In this document: piece by piece, positions 36,186-45,384 of the stretch | Position numbering within the stretch: the first letter of the stretch is position 1 | Layout of the letters: every line of letters starts with the position of its first letter | Source of the DNA: Acinetobacter lwoffii | Lineage (GTDB): Bacteria; Pseudomonadota; Gammaproteobacteria; Pseudomonadales; Moraxellaceae | Direction of reading: 5' to 3' | NCBI RefSeq assembly: GCF_019048525.1 | Contig: NZ_CP077369.1 | Span: 2,852,001-2,916,000 of the forward strand | Length of the DNA: 64,000 nt | Notes under the pieces: generated by a model | What the model was told of the DNA's origin: nothing | Databases searched by the model: none | Seen by the model: only the letters and a program-made list of their open reading frames with translations | Made by a program: the position numbers and the translations under genes

Positions 36186-36656
36186 TTAAACTTTATTGAG
36201 TAATCCGCTACAGTTAAAGACATTATATTCTTTAATGACAAAGCTGGAATGCAGTGCCACCACATGCTCAATTTTTCCAATCCGCTTAAGCAGGATTTCA
36301 CTATAATTTTCCATATCCCGTGCCACCACTTCGACAATAAAGTCCGCAGACTGACCGGTGACCAAAAAGGCATTAATCACTTCGGGAATACTTTCCAGTT
36401 CTTCCAGGAATTTAGCAAAAGTATCGCTATCATGTTTGCTTAAGGATACCTGTAACAGCACATGCAGGCTGAAACCTAATTTCTGGTAATTGATTTCACG
36501 TTTTAAGCCACTGATAATATTATGATCGATTAAGTGTTTGATCCTGCGATGCACCGAACTGACAGATAAATTCACCCGCTCGGACAGTTCATTCAGATTG
36601 ACATCTTCATGGGTCAATATTTCTAGAATATGTTTATCGAAACGATCCAGTTCCAT
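36186..36656 (-). CDS. Lrp/AsnC-family transcriptional regulator
   Basis: A 156-aa protein. The N-terminal AsnC helix-turn-helix (LDRFDKHILEILTHEDVNLN, then ELSERVNLSVSSVHRRIKHL) is followed by a linker and a RAM ligand-binding domain (VLLQVSLSKHDSDTF, ending in VVALHSSFVIKEY). It probably senses an amino acid. Its target is not evident; a long AT-rich promoter region separates it from the repeat-protein gene on the other strand. Confidence 0.92.
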   Translation of the reverse strand: MELDRFDKHILEILTHEDVNLNELSERVNLSVSSVHRRIKHLIDHNIISGLKREINYQKLGFSLHVLLQVSLSKHDSDTFAKFLEELESIPEVINAFLVTGQSADFIVEVVARDMENYSEILLKRIGKIEHVVALHSSFVIKEYNVFNCSGLLNKV

Positions 36657-37036
36657 TTTTATACTCTTATATCAATAATCAATAGATGCAGAAAATTTTG
36701 CGCCATCTCTGTTATACAATATTTATTTATTTTTCACAAAATTTTCATATTCTGAAATTTTTTTCCAAATGGGATTTCATTTTATAAATACGGTTTTCAG
36801 GAGGGTTTAAATGACCGTTAATCGCATTAATTAAAAATATGACCAATGGTATTTTTAATTAAATCTTTATTTTTAAATTATTTAAATTGGGTAAACACGA
36901 CAACAGATAGGCTATTCCTCTCAGCCCCTACACGACTTAACCGCCCATCTTTTACAAGTGTATAGAAATAGATTAAAACAAAGGCGCTTTAAAAACAAAA
37001 ATAGCGCATTTCAAAAATATTACTCAAGGAACGGTC
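36657..37036. other. 380-bp divergent intergenic region
   Basis: AT-rich DNA between the lrp-like gene and the repeat-protein gene. AAAAATATGACCAATGGTATTTTTAATT near 36832-36860 contains the dyad AAAAATA...TATTTTT. The repeat-protein ribosome site (AAGGAA) is at its right end. No gene was found. Confidence 0.5.
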
Positions 37037-38188
37037 ATGGCTTCTAAACTTTTAAGCTTGATAAAAACAAAAGTGAGTCCTGTTTTAACCGTCGAAACCC
37101 AAACGAAGAGCTTATTGGGCGGCTTATTCGGTGGAACGACATCAGGCACCCTCACCAATCTTATTGGCAATCTCACCGGATCCAATACTCAACCTTCTGT
37201 CAGCTCATTATTAAATAATCTCCTTTCTGGAAGCAGCCTGAGTACGACAAATCTCAGCAATTTATTAACTCAGTTTTCTGGTTCGAATGCCTCAAGTTTA
37301 AATATTCAAAGCCTGATCAGTAGCTTAACCCAATCCAATGGCGGTAGCTTTAATATTACCCAGATCACCAACTTATTAAAGAGCTTAATGGGGAGCAATA
37401 GCAGCAGCCTGGATCTTGAGGCTATTTCTCAACTGGTAGGCGGCTTATTGGGCGGCAGTACGGGCAATATTGATATTGGTAAAATTTCTCAACTGGTCGG
37501 TGGCCTGATCGGCGGTTCAAGCAATATTGATATCGGTGCGATCTCAGGTCTGGTCGGCAACCTGATTGGCGGTAATGGTGAAATTGATATCGCACAAATT
37601 GCTGAATTGGTCGGTAGTCTGATCGGTGGTTCTGACGGTTTAGGTGATATAGATATTGGAGCAATTGCAGGTCTGGTGGGTGGCTTAATCGGTGGCAATG
37701 CAGGCGGTGATTTTGATCTTGGTGCTATTACCGATTTAATTAGCGGCTTTGTAGGCGGAAATGCAACAGGTGGTTTTGATGTCGGTGGCTTCACTGACTT
37801 ACTGAGCGGTCTGATTGCGAATGGTTCAAATGGCATAGATTTAGGTGGATTATTAGGCAATCTCAATCTCGGTAGCGATCTGGATCTGGGTGGTATGATC
37901 GAAGGTATTTCCTCTGCTTCAAACGGCTTTGACTTAGGCAGTATTGCCGAAGGTGTTGGTCAGTTGGTTGGTAGTGGCTCTTCGATTGAATTGCCTGACC
38001 TCGGTGATCTTGTCCAAGGTGTGGGTACGACTGATTCCAATATTGATCTGTCTGCTATCCTGCCGGGCATTAAAGATACAATTCAGAATATCGGCAGTGG
38101 CGGTTCTTCATCCGGATTTGATTTTGGTTCACTCCTCAATAATTTTACTAAAAATATTGATATCGATCAGACTAATCCTTGGGGTTAA
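37037..38188 (+). CDS. Gly/Leu/Ile/Asp-rich repeat protein, unknown function (383 aa)
   Basis: From about residue 85 to the end the protein is built of some 13-14 degenerate repeats of 19-22 aa. The consensus is (I/F/L)-D-(I/L)-x-x-I-x-x-L-V-x-x-L-I-G-G followed by 2-6 small residues; examples are IDIGKISQLVGGLIGG and IDIAQIAELVGSLIGG. No signal peptide, Cys or catalytic motif is visible, and it is acidic. The regular pattern suggests a solenoid or glycine-zipper-rich amphipathic fold, possibly surface- or membrane-associated. The start follows AAGGAA by 8 nt. It is a single gene with a strong terminator. I cannot name the family. Confidence 0.85.
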   Translation: MASKLLSLIKTKVSPVLTVETQTKSLLGGLFGGTTSGTLTNLIGNLTGSNTQPSVSSLLNNLLSGSSLSTTNLSNLLTQFSGSNASSLNIQSLISSLTQSNGGSFNITQITNLLKSLMGSNSSSLDLEAISQLVGGLLGGSTGNIDIGKISQLVGGLIGGSSNIDIGAISGLVGNLIGGNGEIDIAQIAELVGSLIGGSDGLGDIDIGAIAGLVGGLIGGNAGGDFDLGAITDLISGFVGGNATGGFDVGGFTDLLSGLIANGSNGIDLGGLLGNLNLGSDLDLGGMIEGISSASNGFDLGSIAEGVGQLVGSGSSIELPDLGDLVQGVGTTDSNIDLSAILPGIKDTIQNIGSGGSSSGFDFGSLLNNFTKNIDIDQTNPWG

Positions 38189-38201
38189 TCATAATCTCAT
38201 C

Positions 38202-38230
38202 AAAAAAACGCGCTTCATGCGCGTTTTTTT
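38202..38230 (+). terminator. Terminator between repeat-protein gene and GST gene
   Basis: AAAAAAACGCGC-TTCAT-GCGCGTTTTTTT. Bidirectional, serving both convergent genes. Confidence 0.9.
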
Positions 38231-38253
38231 AATTCTTGGATTGGCATTTAAAC

Positions 38254-39018
38254 TTATACACCACGCCAGTCTACCCGGGCATTACGTTCGGTTCGGTAAA
38301 TACGGCAAATATATTCACCCAGTGGAAGCTCATTCAAATACTGCTGATAGTCGCGATATTCTTCGGACAAGGTTTCGAAATTTTCTTTTTCCCATGGCGT
38401 ACCTGGAATCGCCAGAAGCGGTGCCAACATGGAACAGACTGCAATATCCGCCAGACCTAAACGATTTCCGACAAAATAATGCCCACCTTGGCTGACCAGC
38501 ATCTGATTGAGCTGCTGTACCGCAACATCGATGTGTTGTTTAGATTCCGCCACGGTTTCCTCATTCAATGCATAACCCTTGGCCACCATCGCTTTCAATA
38601 AAGGTTTAGAAAATTTTTCAAACTGGCGCAGATAGCCCTGCTCACCAATTAAAATATCCAGAGATTCATGATCAGAAGTCAGTGCTTGAGAGAGCATCCA
38701 GCGACGAACATGACGACCCAATTCCAAAGTAATTTCATTAATTTCTAAAGCTTTATTTCGAAAATACCCTTCTGCGTGCAGTAAACGATGTTCTGGATAA
38801 GTATCATCCAAATACAGAGCAATCTGGGTGGAATCTGCGATCCATCGATCCTGATCACGCAAAATAGGCAGACGATTCTGTCCTGTTTTCAGGCGGGCAA
38901 AAGCGCGGTGTACCCCGGGTATCAGATTGTGAGCAACATAATACAGCTCTTTATGGTCCAGCATCCAACGTGCTTTTTCGCAAAAGTGAGATAAAGGAAA
39001 CTGGTATAAAGTTCGCAT
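38254..39018 (-). CDS. Glutathione S-transferase family protein
   Basis: A 254-aa protein. The thioredoxin-like N-terminal domain (LYQFPLSHFCEKARWML) has the SHFCEKAR active-site turn, NRLPILRD with the cis-Pro, and ADSTQIALYLD with the glutathione-binding Ser. The helical C-terminal domain contains YFVGNRLGLADIAVCSML, including the conserved N-capping Asp. The substrate is unknown. Confidence 0.88.
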   Translation of the reverse strand: MRTLYQFPLSHFCEKARWMLDHKELYYVAHNLIPGVHRAFARLKTGQNRLPILRDQDRWIADSTQIALYLDDTYPEHRLLHAEGYFRNKALEINEITLELGRHVRRWMLSQALTSDHESLDILIGEQGYLRQFEKFSKPLLKAMVAKGYALNEETVAESKQHIDVAVQQLNQMLVSQGGHYFVGNRLGLADIAVCSMLAPLLAIPGTPWEKENFETLSEEYRDYQQYLNELPLGEYICRIYRTERNARVDWRGV

Positions 39019-39312
39019 GTATGCTCCATGTTTATCGTTATTGGATCAGGGCGTGTAGGCCGCTGTTTTATTCAGATACTTTAGTCACTCACTTTTAGAA
39101 AAACAATGTGATTTTTATTCAAAAGTAAAATACTGGCTGATTATTCCTCTATGGTTGGTGGACTCACTACACATCCCGGAAAGCTCAGCGAGTCATTTTA
39201 GGTCGCCAGAAGCATTTGATTGCAATAAACCACAAGCACATGACCTGACTTTAGTCATGCTTTCATGTAAAATCGGGGGCAATTTTTATATAACGCTTTT
39301 GTGAGTTATTTC

Positions 39313-40404
39313 ATGGGTTTTAATTGCGGTATTGTCGGCTTGCCGAACGTTGGTAAATCTACACTTTTCAATGCCTTAACCAAAGCTGCTATTGCTGCAG
39401 AAAACTTCCCTTTCTGTACGATCGAACCAAACACCGGGATTGTACCTGTTCCTGATCCACGTTTAGACAAATTGACTGCAATTGTTAAACCGCAACGTGT
39501 TATTCCGACTTCTATGGAATTTGTAGACATCGCAGGTCTGGTAGCGGGTGCTTCTAAGGGCGAAGGCTTGGGTAACCAGTTCCTGGCCAACATTCGTGAA
39601 ACTGATGCAATTGCTCACGTTGTGCGTTGTTTTGAAGATGAAAACGTCATTCATGTGAATGGTCGTATTGATCCACTGGATGACATCGCTACGATTAATA
39701 CCGAACTTGCGCTCGCAGACTTAGATGCTGTAGCCAAAGCAATTACGCGTTTGACTAAATCTGCTAAAGGTGGTGACAAAGAAGCGCTAGCCACTAAAGC
39801 TGTTCTGGAAAAAATCCAACCTTTACTGGATGAAGGCAAACCAGCTCGCGCAGCGGACCTAGATGATGACGAACGCAAGCTGGTACGTGGCTTTGGTTTA
39901 ATGACCCTTAAACCAACCATGTATATTGCCAACGTTGCTGAAGACGGTTTTGAAAATAACCCCCATTTAGATGCAGTGAGAAAATTGGCCGCTGAAGAAA
40001 ATGCGATTGTGGTTCCACTTTGCAACCAGATTGAAGCTGAAATTTCATTGCTTGAAGATGAAGACCGTGCTGAATTCCTTGAAGCAATGGGCATGGAAGA
40101 GCCGGGTTTAAATGTGGTCATTCGTGCAGGTTATTCATTACTTGGCCTACAAACTTATTTCACTGCGGGCGTGCAAGAAGTTCGTGCCTGGACCGTGAAA
40201 GTTGGCGCAACTGCACCACAGGCGGCAGGCGTGATTCATACCGACTTTGAAAAAGGCTTTATCCGTGCAGAATGTATCGCTTATGATGATTTTGTGCAGT
40301 ACAACGGCGAAGCCGGTGCGAAAGAAGCAGGTAAATGGCGTCTAGAAGGTAAAACTTATATCGTTCAGGATGGCGATGTTTTACACTTCCGTTTTAACGT
40401 TTAA
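39313..40404 (+). CDS. ychF: Redox-regulated ATPase YchF (OBG-like)
   Basis: A 363-aa protein, identical in length to E. coli YchF, starting [20 protein letters not shown] with the P-loop. The Switch/G3 region [19 protein letters not shown] lacks the Gln of classical GTPases, and the C-terminal TGS domain ends [14 protein letters not shown]. The ATG at 39313 is chosen over a GTG at 39301 by match to the family. It binds ribosomes and hydrolyses ATP. Its terminator hairpin is split by an IS4-family element. Confidence 0.96.
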   Translation: MGFNCGIVGLPNVGKSTLFNALTKAAIAAENFPFCTIEPNTGIVPVPDPRLDKLTAIVKPQRVIPTSMEFVDIAGLVAGASKGEGLGNQFLANIRETDAIAHVVRCFEDENVIHVNGRIDPLDDIATINTELALADLDAVAKAITRLTKSAKGGDKEALATKAVLEKIQPLLDEGKPARAADLDDDERKLVRGFGLMTLKPTMYIANVAEDGFENNPHLDAVRKLAAEENAIVVPLCNQIEAEISLLEDEDRAEFLEAMGMEEPGLNVVIRAGYSLLGLQTYFTAGVQEVRAWTVKVGATAPQAAGVIHTDFEKGFIRAECIAYDDFVQYNGEAGAKEAGKWRLEGKTYIVQDGDVLHFRFNV

Positions 40405-40418
40405 GTCGTTGCTGTTTG

Positions 40419-40435
40419 AAAAAGCCCCCTTCTTG
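40419..40435 (+). terminator. Left half of the ychF terminator, split by an IS
   Basis: GAAAAAGCCCCC here would pair with AGGGGCTTTTTTT at 41834-41846. The two arms are now separated by the IS4-family element, which sits in what was the loop. Confidence 0.65.
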
Positions 40436-41828
40436 GGTAATGCCAGTCAGTTAAGAAATTGACTGGCATTTTCTTGGATATTTTTGTGCTTTAATTTTCA
40501 CTACTCGCGGACATTGCCTTTGCCTTTTTTCAGGTAATACAAATATTTTAGATTGTTCAAATAATTGCGCTAAATGTTTGGGTAGGTTTCCTGCTGATTC
40601 TAAAGGTGTGTGCCTTAAGATATTGATAATACTCATAGATGCAATATGGAAACTGATCCTTAAAGGACTCACCTTTGCATGTTCAGCGATAAACCTCATC
40701 TGTCTTCTTAAGATATTATATGCAATAAATACCCCCCACAATTCTTGATAGACCAAATCAGGTTGTTTGCTTCTTAAAATCCTTGCATCCTGTAAATCAC
40801 TTTTAATTTCCCGATAACACATTTCTATTTCCCAACGCTGGATATAAAGCATTGCAAGGTCTTTGAATGGATAAACTTTAGAATTTGTTAATGATGTAAT
40901 GTAACGTCTTATTTTTCCTGCATATTCAACTTCAATTAAACGTGCTTCCCAATAGTCACCCAATGACGGATTTATCTTTTTTGCTCTTGCTGAAACAAGC
41001 ATTTTGATCTGAAAGTCATGGGCCGCATTATGATGAATCACTTCATAACGCAGGTTGTCCTTTGCTCGCATCAACCAATGACTCTCTTCTGCCTGAGATT
41101 GCCAGCTCACTAAAAAATCAGCAGAGAAGTAAGCACGATCAAATAGGGTAATACTGCGAACTGGTGCTTTTAATTGACTGGCTAAGGTTAATTCACCTTG
41201 ATCCATACTGCCCATTTGGGCATCAATCATTTCATGGGTATTGGTATTCACCAGGCAAGTCACTCTAACTTGTGGGTAAGGTGCAGCTGCTGTTTTGCCT
41301 TTGGATGAACCAAAGTGCTTAAAGTTTTCTTCTGTATGAGGCATAGACCAAACCACACCATCTACAGCACAAACGCATAGACCGTGAAAGTTGCTATATT
41401 GTTGTTGTGAGTCTTTAAACCATGCCTGACTTAATGTCGAAAATAAAGCACTCATGGGTTCTAAGCCTAAGCGTTGTCTTGCTTGTACGGATGCACTCGG
41501 TACACAGTATTCTGCCGTACCGAAAACAAGTTGCAATTGTTGAACCACATACCAAATCGGTTGATTTCGAAATAGAGCAAGTCCGATTACCAGCCAAACA
41601 ACATGTTCAGCAGGCAGTTTTCTTTTTCGAATTGATGCTTTACCTGTTTGGTCTAAGCAATCTTCAATCCAGTTTAAATCAATCAATTCACTGAATTGTG
41701 AAAGTGAAGGTAGGGTTTGTTTTAATGTTAAATCTAGATTCTGAGATAAATTCATAAAAAAAGAGCGTATTTACATACGCTCTTTTTACAGCATTTTAAC
41801 TTTTTTTGCTTAACTGACTGGCATTACC
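40436..41828 (-). mobile_element. IS4-family insertion sequence in the ychF terminator loop
   Basis: A 1393-bp element with 20-bp perfect inverted repeats (GGTAATGCCAGTCAGTTAAG at the left; its complement ends at 41828). The flanks TTCTTG and TATATC do not show a target duplication. It contains one full-length transposase gene. Confidence 0.88.
40451..41755 (-). CDS. IS4-family transposase
   Basis: A 434-aa DDE transposase. The catalytic Asp residues fall in VCAVDGVVWSMP and ITLFDRAYFSADF, and the IS4-type YREK signature is RWEIEMCYREIKSDLQ. An N-terminal IS4 region (RKRKLPAEHVVWLVIGLAL) is also present. It appears intact. Confidence 0.93.
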   Translation of the reverse strand: MNLSQNLDLTLKQTLPSLSQFSELIDLNWIEDCLDQTGKASIRKRKLPAEHVVWLVIGLALFRNQPIWYVVQQLQLVFGTAEYCVPSASVQARQRLGLEPMSALFSTLSQAWFKDSQQQYSNFHGLCVCAVDGVVWSMPHTEENFKHFGSSKGKTAAAPYPQVRVTCLVNTNTHEMIDAQMGSMDQGELTLASQLKAPVRSITLFDRAYFSADFLVSWQSQAEESHWLMRAKDNLRYEVIHHNAAHDFQIKMLVSARAKKINPSLGDYWEARLIEVEYAGKIRRYITSLTNSKVYPFKDLAMLYIQRWEIEMCYREIKSDLQDARILRSKQPDLVYQELWGVFIAYNILRRQMRFIAEHAKVSPLRISFHIASMSIINILRHTPLESAGNLPKHLAQLFEQSKIFVLPEKRQRQCPRVVKIKAQKYPRKCQSIS

Positions 41829-41918
41829 TATATCAGGGGCTTTTTTTATTACTTTTAAAAAGAGGATTCATACATATAACAACCTTTCTGAAAGCGCATA
41901 AGATCAACACATATTAAC

Positions 41919-41937
41919 AATAATGATAACTATTCTC
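41919..41937 (+). promoter_or_regulatory. Fur-box-like operator upstream of sodA
   Basis: AATAATGATAACTATTCTC matches the 19-bp Fur consensus GATAATGATAATCATTATC at 14-15 positions. It lies 80 bp upstream of the MnSOD start. Iron-dependent repression of MnSOD by Fur is established in E. coli and Pseudomonas, so the same is likely here. Confidence 0.65.
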
Positions 41938-42016
41938 ATATATAAATATTAAATTAGGGCGTATCTTAAATCTAATAAAAAATAACCTAACTCCATTCTC
42001 TCAAGGAATCCTGCCA

Positions 42017-42634
42017 ATGAGCTACACCTTGCCTGTACTACCTTATGCTTATGATGCGCTAGAGCCTCATATCGATGGCAAGACTATGGAAATTCATCAT
42101 AGCAAGCATCATCAAACCTATATCAATAATATCAATGCAGGAATAGCGGGCACAGAATGGGAAGATTTATCGGTCGAAGCCTTAATTAGCAAATTCAATG
42201 AAGTGCCCGAGCAACTCAGACAGAACGTGATCAACAATGCTGGTGGACATGCCAATCATTCCCTGTTCTGGACAGTGATGATTCCAGACTGCGGTGGTCA
42301 TCCCGAAGCTGAAATTGCCAAGGCAATCGAACATGAATTAGGAGGATTCGAGGCATTTAAAGAAGCGTTTACCCAAGCAGCGCTTAGCCGTTTTGGTAGT
42401 GGGTGGGCCTGGTTAAGTATGGCGCCAGATCAAACGCTTATTGTGGAAAGCAGTGCCAATCAGGATTCTCCGCTGATGCATGGCAATATTCCCCTTTTAG
42501 GTCTGGATGTCTGGGAACATGCTTATTATTTACAATATCAAAACCGTCGTCCGGAATACATCTCGGCTTTTTTCAATGTTGTGAACTGGAAAGAAGTAAA
42601 TCGTCGTTATTTGGAAGCATTAAACACGCTTTAA
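42017..42634 (+). CDS. sodA: Manganese superoxide dismutase
   Basis: A 205-aa Fe/Mn-SOD. Metal ligands are H27 ([12 protein letters not shown]), the His of [12 protein letters not shown], and the Asp/His pair in [20 protein letters not shown] favours manganese over the ANAATPL-type sequence of iron enzymes. It dismutates superoxide in the cytoplasm. A Fur-box-like site precedes it and a 33-aa membrane peptide gene follows 19 bp downstream. Confidence 0.95.
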   Translation: MSYTLPVLPYAYDALEPHIDGKTMEIHHSKHHQTYINNINAGIAGTEWEDLSVEALISKFNEVPEQLRQNVINNAGGHANHSLFWTVMIPDCGGHPEAEIAKAIEHELGGFEAFKEAFTQAALSRFGSGWAWLSMAPDQTLIVESSANQDSPLMHGNIPLLGLDVWEHAYYLQYQNRRPEYISAFFNVVNWKEVNRRYLEALNTL

Positions 42635-42653
42635 ATCTTTGAGGAGATCGACC

Positions 42654-42755
42654 ATGTCTACACGTACAATGATTCAACGCATGATTGGCAGCACACTCCT
42701 GATCTGCGGTGTAATGGTACTTTTATTAGAACATATGTGGATGCCCTATTTTTAA
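42654..42755 (+). CDS. 33-aa membrane peptide downstream of sodA
   Basis: MSTRTMIQRMIGSTLLICGV followed by MVLLLEHMWMPYF. It has one predicted transmembrane helix after a basic N-terminus. A very strong ribosome site (GAGGAGA, 7 nt spacing) and its place between the sodA stop and a terminator support translation as part of the sodA operon. Function is unknown. Confidence 0.7.
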   Translation: MSTRTMIQRMIGSTLLICGVMVLLLEHMWMPYF

Positions 42756-42770
42756 AGCTTATTTTGCTAA

Positions 42771-42797
42771 AAAAGCCAGTCATTCAGACTGGCTTTT
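42771..42797 (+). terminator. Terminator of the sodA operon
   Basis: AAAAGCCAGTC-ATTCA-GACTGGCTTTT. Also convergent with the lipoprotein gene. Confidence 0.85.
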
Positions 42798-42824
42798 TAT
42801 AAGTACATTTAAATGGGCAAAGGT

Positions 42825-43322
42825 TTATTGCATATTGGCAATTGCAGTACCTTTTTGCTTAGGATCGGTATTTCCGAGTGCAGGATGGGCAATGGCATTC
42901 TGACATTGCAGTTTATCCCGCTCATAATCCGCCTGTTTTTGTTGCAGGCTGTTGCCATTTTCCATGGTCGTCCGCGCCCAGATTTCCAGACTGGTCAAAG
43001 CTTTACGACACAGAGCATATTTGCCTTCGGTCACCGAATCGGTCATTTTGACATTAATACGCCAGTCTGTACTCAATTTACGTGCTGGTTGACGTACCTG
43101 TGTTTCCAGCTGATCCACTTCTTTATTATAGACCAGTGGATCCACTTCATTGATCAGTTGCCATGCGGCATTGGCATAAGTCGTCGCATCATTAGTCAAT
43201 TTAGGTGCCGGTTTAATTTCTGGCTTATCAGTCGATTGACTGTCATTCCCACACGCTTGTAACAATATTGCCGTGCTTATTAAAGCAGCAGTCAGCATCG
43301 CACGTGTCTTGAACATCCACAT
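42825..43322 (-). CDS. Putative lipoprotein, unknown function
   Basis: About 165 aa with a lipoprotein signal peptide (FKTRAMLTAALISTAILLQ, then ACG; lipid-modified Cys at about residue 24), a Ser/Pro/Lys-rich linker and a helical domain with two conserved-looking Cys. The start may be MWMFKTR or, two codons later, MFKTR. It is exported and probably anchored in the outer membrane. I do not recognise the domain. Confidence 0.75.
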   Translation of the reverse strand: MWMFKTRAMLTAALISTAILLQACGNDSQSTDKPEIKPAPKLTNDATTYANAAWQLINEVDPLVYNKEVDQLETQVRQPARKLSTDWRINVKMTDSVTEGKYALCRKALTSLEIWARTTMENGNSLQQKQADYERDKLQCQNAIAHPALGNTDPKQKGTAIANMQ

Positions 43323-43425
43323 ATCAGGCTCGCCAATTTAAACATTTCGGCACTATGCTATTAAATTCACGTAGAATACACAATCTTCATTTGACCCATC
43401 GTTCAACTCTCCTTCAAGGTGTGTC

Positions 43426-44178
43426 GTGTCTGAACCGAATCAACTCGCTACGCAACCTGCTGGCTTCTGGCAAGGTGCAAAAGATAGCCAAGCGATTATC
43501 TTCACTTATTTACCAGTGTCGTTTGCTTTTGGTGTTTCAGCCACTCAGTTTGGCTTTACCGCCTGGGAAGCACTGTTCCTGTCCTGCTCGATGTATGCAG
43601 GTGCCAGCCAGTTCCTGGTGGTCGCTCTCTTAGGTAGTGGAACATCTATCTGGATGACGGCATTAACCGTGATTGCCTTAGACATTCGTCATCTGCTTTA
43701 TGGCCCTGCGTTACAAAATCTGATTCAAGACCGGCTGAATTTAAAGAAAACGGCAATCTGGTCTTGGGGTTTGACCGATGAAGTTTTTGCCTCCGGCATG
43801 ATCAAGCTCTCGCAACGGCGACAGGAATGGTCAGAATCCTGGATGCTCGGTTTAAGCCTGTTTAGCTGGATGTCCTGGGCACTCGGATCTTTCCTCGGTG
43901 GATTGTTTGCCGATCAGGTCAGTAACCTGCCGCAATTCTTACAGGCTGCGCTGGATTTCTTGTTACCTGCGCTGTTCCTGAGCTTCTTGTTAGCCGCTTT
44001 TGAGAAAAAACATACTTTTGTTGTAGCTGTCACAATTCTGGTGTCTGCGATTGCCTGTTATTTTATCGACCTGTCTGCCGCGATCTTTATCGGTATAAGT
44101 TCTGGTATTTTCGCAGGCCTGTTCAAGCACTATATTCTGAAACAGCCAGATCCTGAACACGCAGGAGATCAAGCATGA
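43426..44178 (+). CDS. azlC: AzlC-family branched-chain amino acid exporter, large subunit
   Basis: A 250-aa polytopic protein with AzlC features: DSQAIIFTYLPVSFAFGVSA near the N-terminus, LFLSCSMYAGASQFLVVALL and TVIALDIRHLLYGPAL. It starts with GTG and overlaps azlD by 4 bp. With AzlD it forms an exporter of branched-chain amino acids (YgaZH-like). Confidence 0.9.
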   Translation: MSEPNQLATQPAGFWQGAKDSQAIIFTYLPVSFAFGVSATQFGFTAWEALFLSCSMYAGASQFLVVALLGSGTSIWMTALTVIALDIRHLLYGPALQNLIQDRLNLKKTAIWSWGLTDEVFASGMIKLSQRRQEWSESWMLGLSLFSWMSWALGSFLGGLFADQVSNLPQFLQAALDFLLPALFLSFLLAAFEKKHTFVVAVTILVSAIACYFIDLSAAIFIGISSGIFAGLFKHYILKQPDPEHAGDQA

Positions 44179-44522
44179 ATCTAGAGATTATTCTGGTCGG
44201 GATTTTAGTCGGGATTGCCAATTTTGCCTCGCGCTTTGGTCCTTTTTTTGTCATTCAAAAATTTCAGCAAGGTTCGCAAAAACGCGGAGCGTTGTGGCTA
44301 AAAATTGCCTTGGGTTCAATTGGCATCGCTGCGATCAGCTCCATGTTGGTAGTTGCTACCCTGCCACCTTTATTAGAAACGCCGAATAAAAGTTTTGCGA
44401 TGCTGGTTGGCTTTATTGTGCTCACGGTTTTGTACTTTAAGTTTAAACGTATTGTGATGGCGACACTGACCGCAGCGCTCACCTATGGCCTGGTTTACAC
44501 CTATGTTCCAGTACCCTTTTAA
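44175..44522 (+). CDS. azlD: AzlD-family exporter, small subunit
   Basis: A 115-aa protein with four hydrophobic segments and the AzlD-like start LVGILVGIANFASRFGPFF. The ATGA overlap with azlC shows coupling and a shared function. Confidence 0.88.
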   Translation: MNLEIILVGILVGIANFASRFGPFFVIQKFQQGSQKRGALWLKIALGSIGIAAISSMLVVATLPPLLETPNKSFAMLVGFIVLTVLYFKFKRIVMATLTAALTYGLVYTYVPVPF

Positions 44523-44615
44523 GCTTTAACTCGTTGATCAATCGAAACAAAGACTTATGCTAAACTCATAGTATAGGTCTTTTTTATATAACAATAAAAA
44601 CAAGGAAGGATGCGC

Positions 44616-45215
44616 ATGTTTGAGGTCAAACAGGTGATTGAAGGCAAAATCTTTATTCATCATCGGCGCGATGAAATGTTAACCGTATTCCATCGACATG
44701 AAGTGCCGGCACAATATTTTGAATGTTTTATCAATGCTCAAAATTTTACCGGACATTTTGTCGAAATACATGCTCAACCAGCAGATCAAGTTCGGGTGGT
44801 TTATATTAAAAAGAATAGCACCCATCAAATTATTGCTATGCTTAATCAGAGCCAACACGTGCTGCATCTTCATCCCTTGACATTGGTCTTAGGTAAGTGG
44901 AGCTTCATACATCGTGTCCTGCCGAATACTCTAAAAATTTTTGCTAGTTTATTTGCGCTCCTTATTATTCTTTTTTCAGCTACCGCCTTTTCAGCAGATC
45001 AGTTCCAGCTCGTCGCCGTCTTGCGAGACAGCATTCAATTCACAATTTTTGGACTACTGTTATTTTTGCTGTGCTTGGTACTGCCTTTTGTATTGCCCTA
45101 TGCCTATTTCCTGCATGTTCGTACATTACGTCTGTTAAAGATGTTGAATATCAATGCTGAACACGTTGCACAAATAGAAAAGCTCAAGTCTCAAAGCGGG
45201 ATTTATCTTCTGTAA
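44616..45215 (+). CDS. Membrane protein of unknown function (199 aa)
   Basis: A soluble His-rich N-terminal part (about 100 residues) is followed by two transmembrane helices (IFASLFALLIILFSATAF and FTIFGLLLFLLCLVLPFVL) and a short cytoplasmic tail. The ATG at 44616 has AAGGAAGG at ideal spacing; an ATG at 44610 lies inside that ribosome site. No family recognised. Confidence 0.75.
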   Translation: MFEVKQVIEGKIFIHHRRDEMLTVFHRHEVPAQYFECFINAQNFTGHFVEIHAQPADQVRVVYIKKNSTHQIIAMLNQSQHVLHLHPLTLVLGKWSFIHRVLPNTLKIFASLFALLIILFSATAFSADQFQLVAVLRDSIQFTIFGLLLFLLCLVLPFVLPYAYFLHVRTLRLLKMLNINAEHVAQIEKLKSQSGIYLL

Positions 45216-45384
45216 ACGCAGTCTGACAGCGATGTGAAAATGACAGCGCCTCCTTATTCAAATCCAGAAAAACTTTATAAATAAAACTGTTGGTCAATAT
45301 CACAATTTTGTATGAATCTTGGCTTAACTGTCGGCTCAGTTCTGCTATGCTAAAAGTCCATAAAATCAAGCATGGATGATCCAC

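Noticed and set aside
37422..37866. Minus-strand frames (80 and 125 aa, Pro/Arg/Tyr-rich) within the repeat protein
   Set aside because: They are antisense images of the repeated coding sequence.
37037..38188. Repeats of the Gly-rich protein as a tandem DNA repeat or CRISPR-like array
   Set aside because: The periodicity is at the protein level, with degenerate codons and variable unit length; there are no identical DNA repeats with unique spacers. No CRISPR array was seen elsewhere in the window.
39651..40121. Minus-strand 156-aa Ser-rich frame within ychF
   Set aside because: Its Ser/Ala-rich sequence mirrors the codons of ychF; no independent signals.
42411..42642. Overlapping frame in sodA (about 79 aa)
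   Set aside because: It is a shadow of the well-supported MnSOD frame and has no ribosome site.
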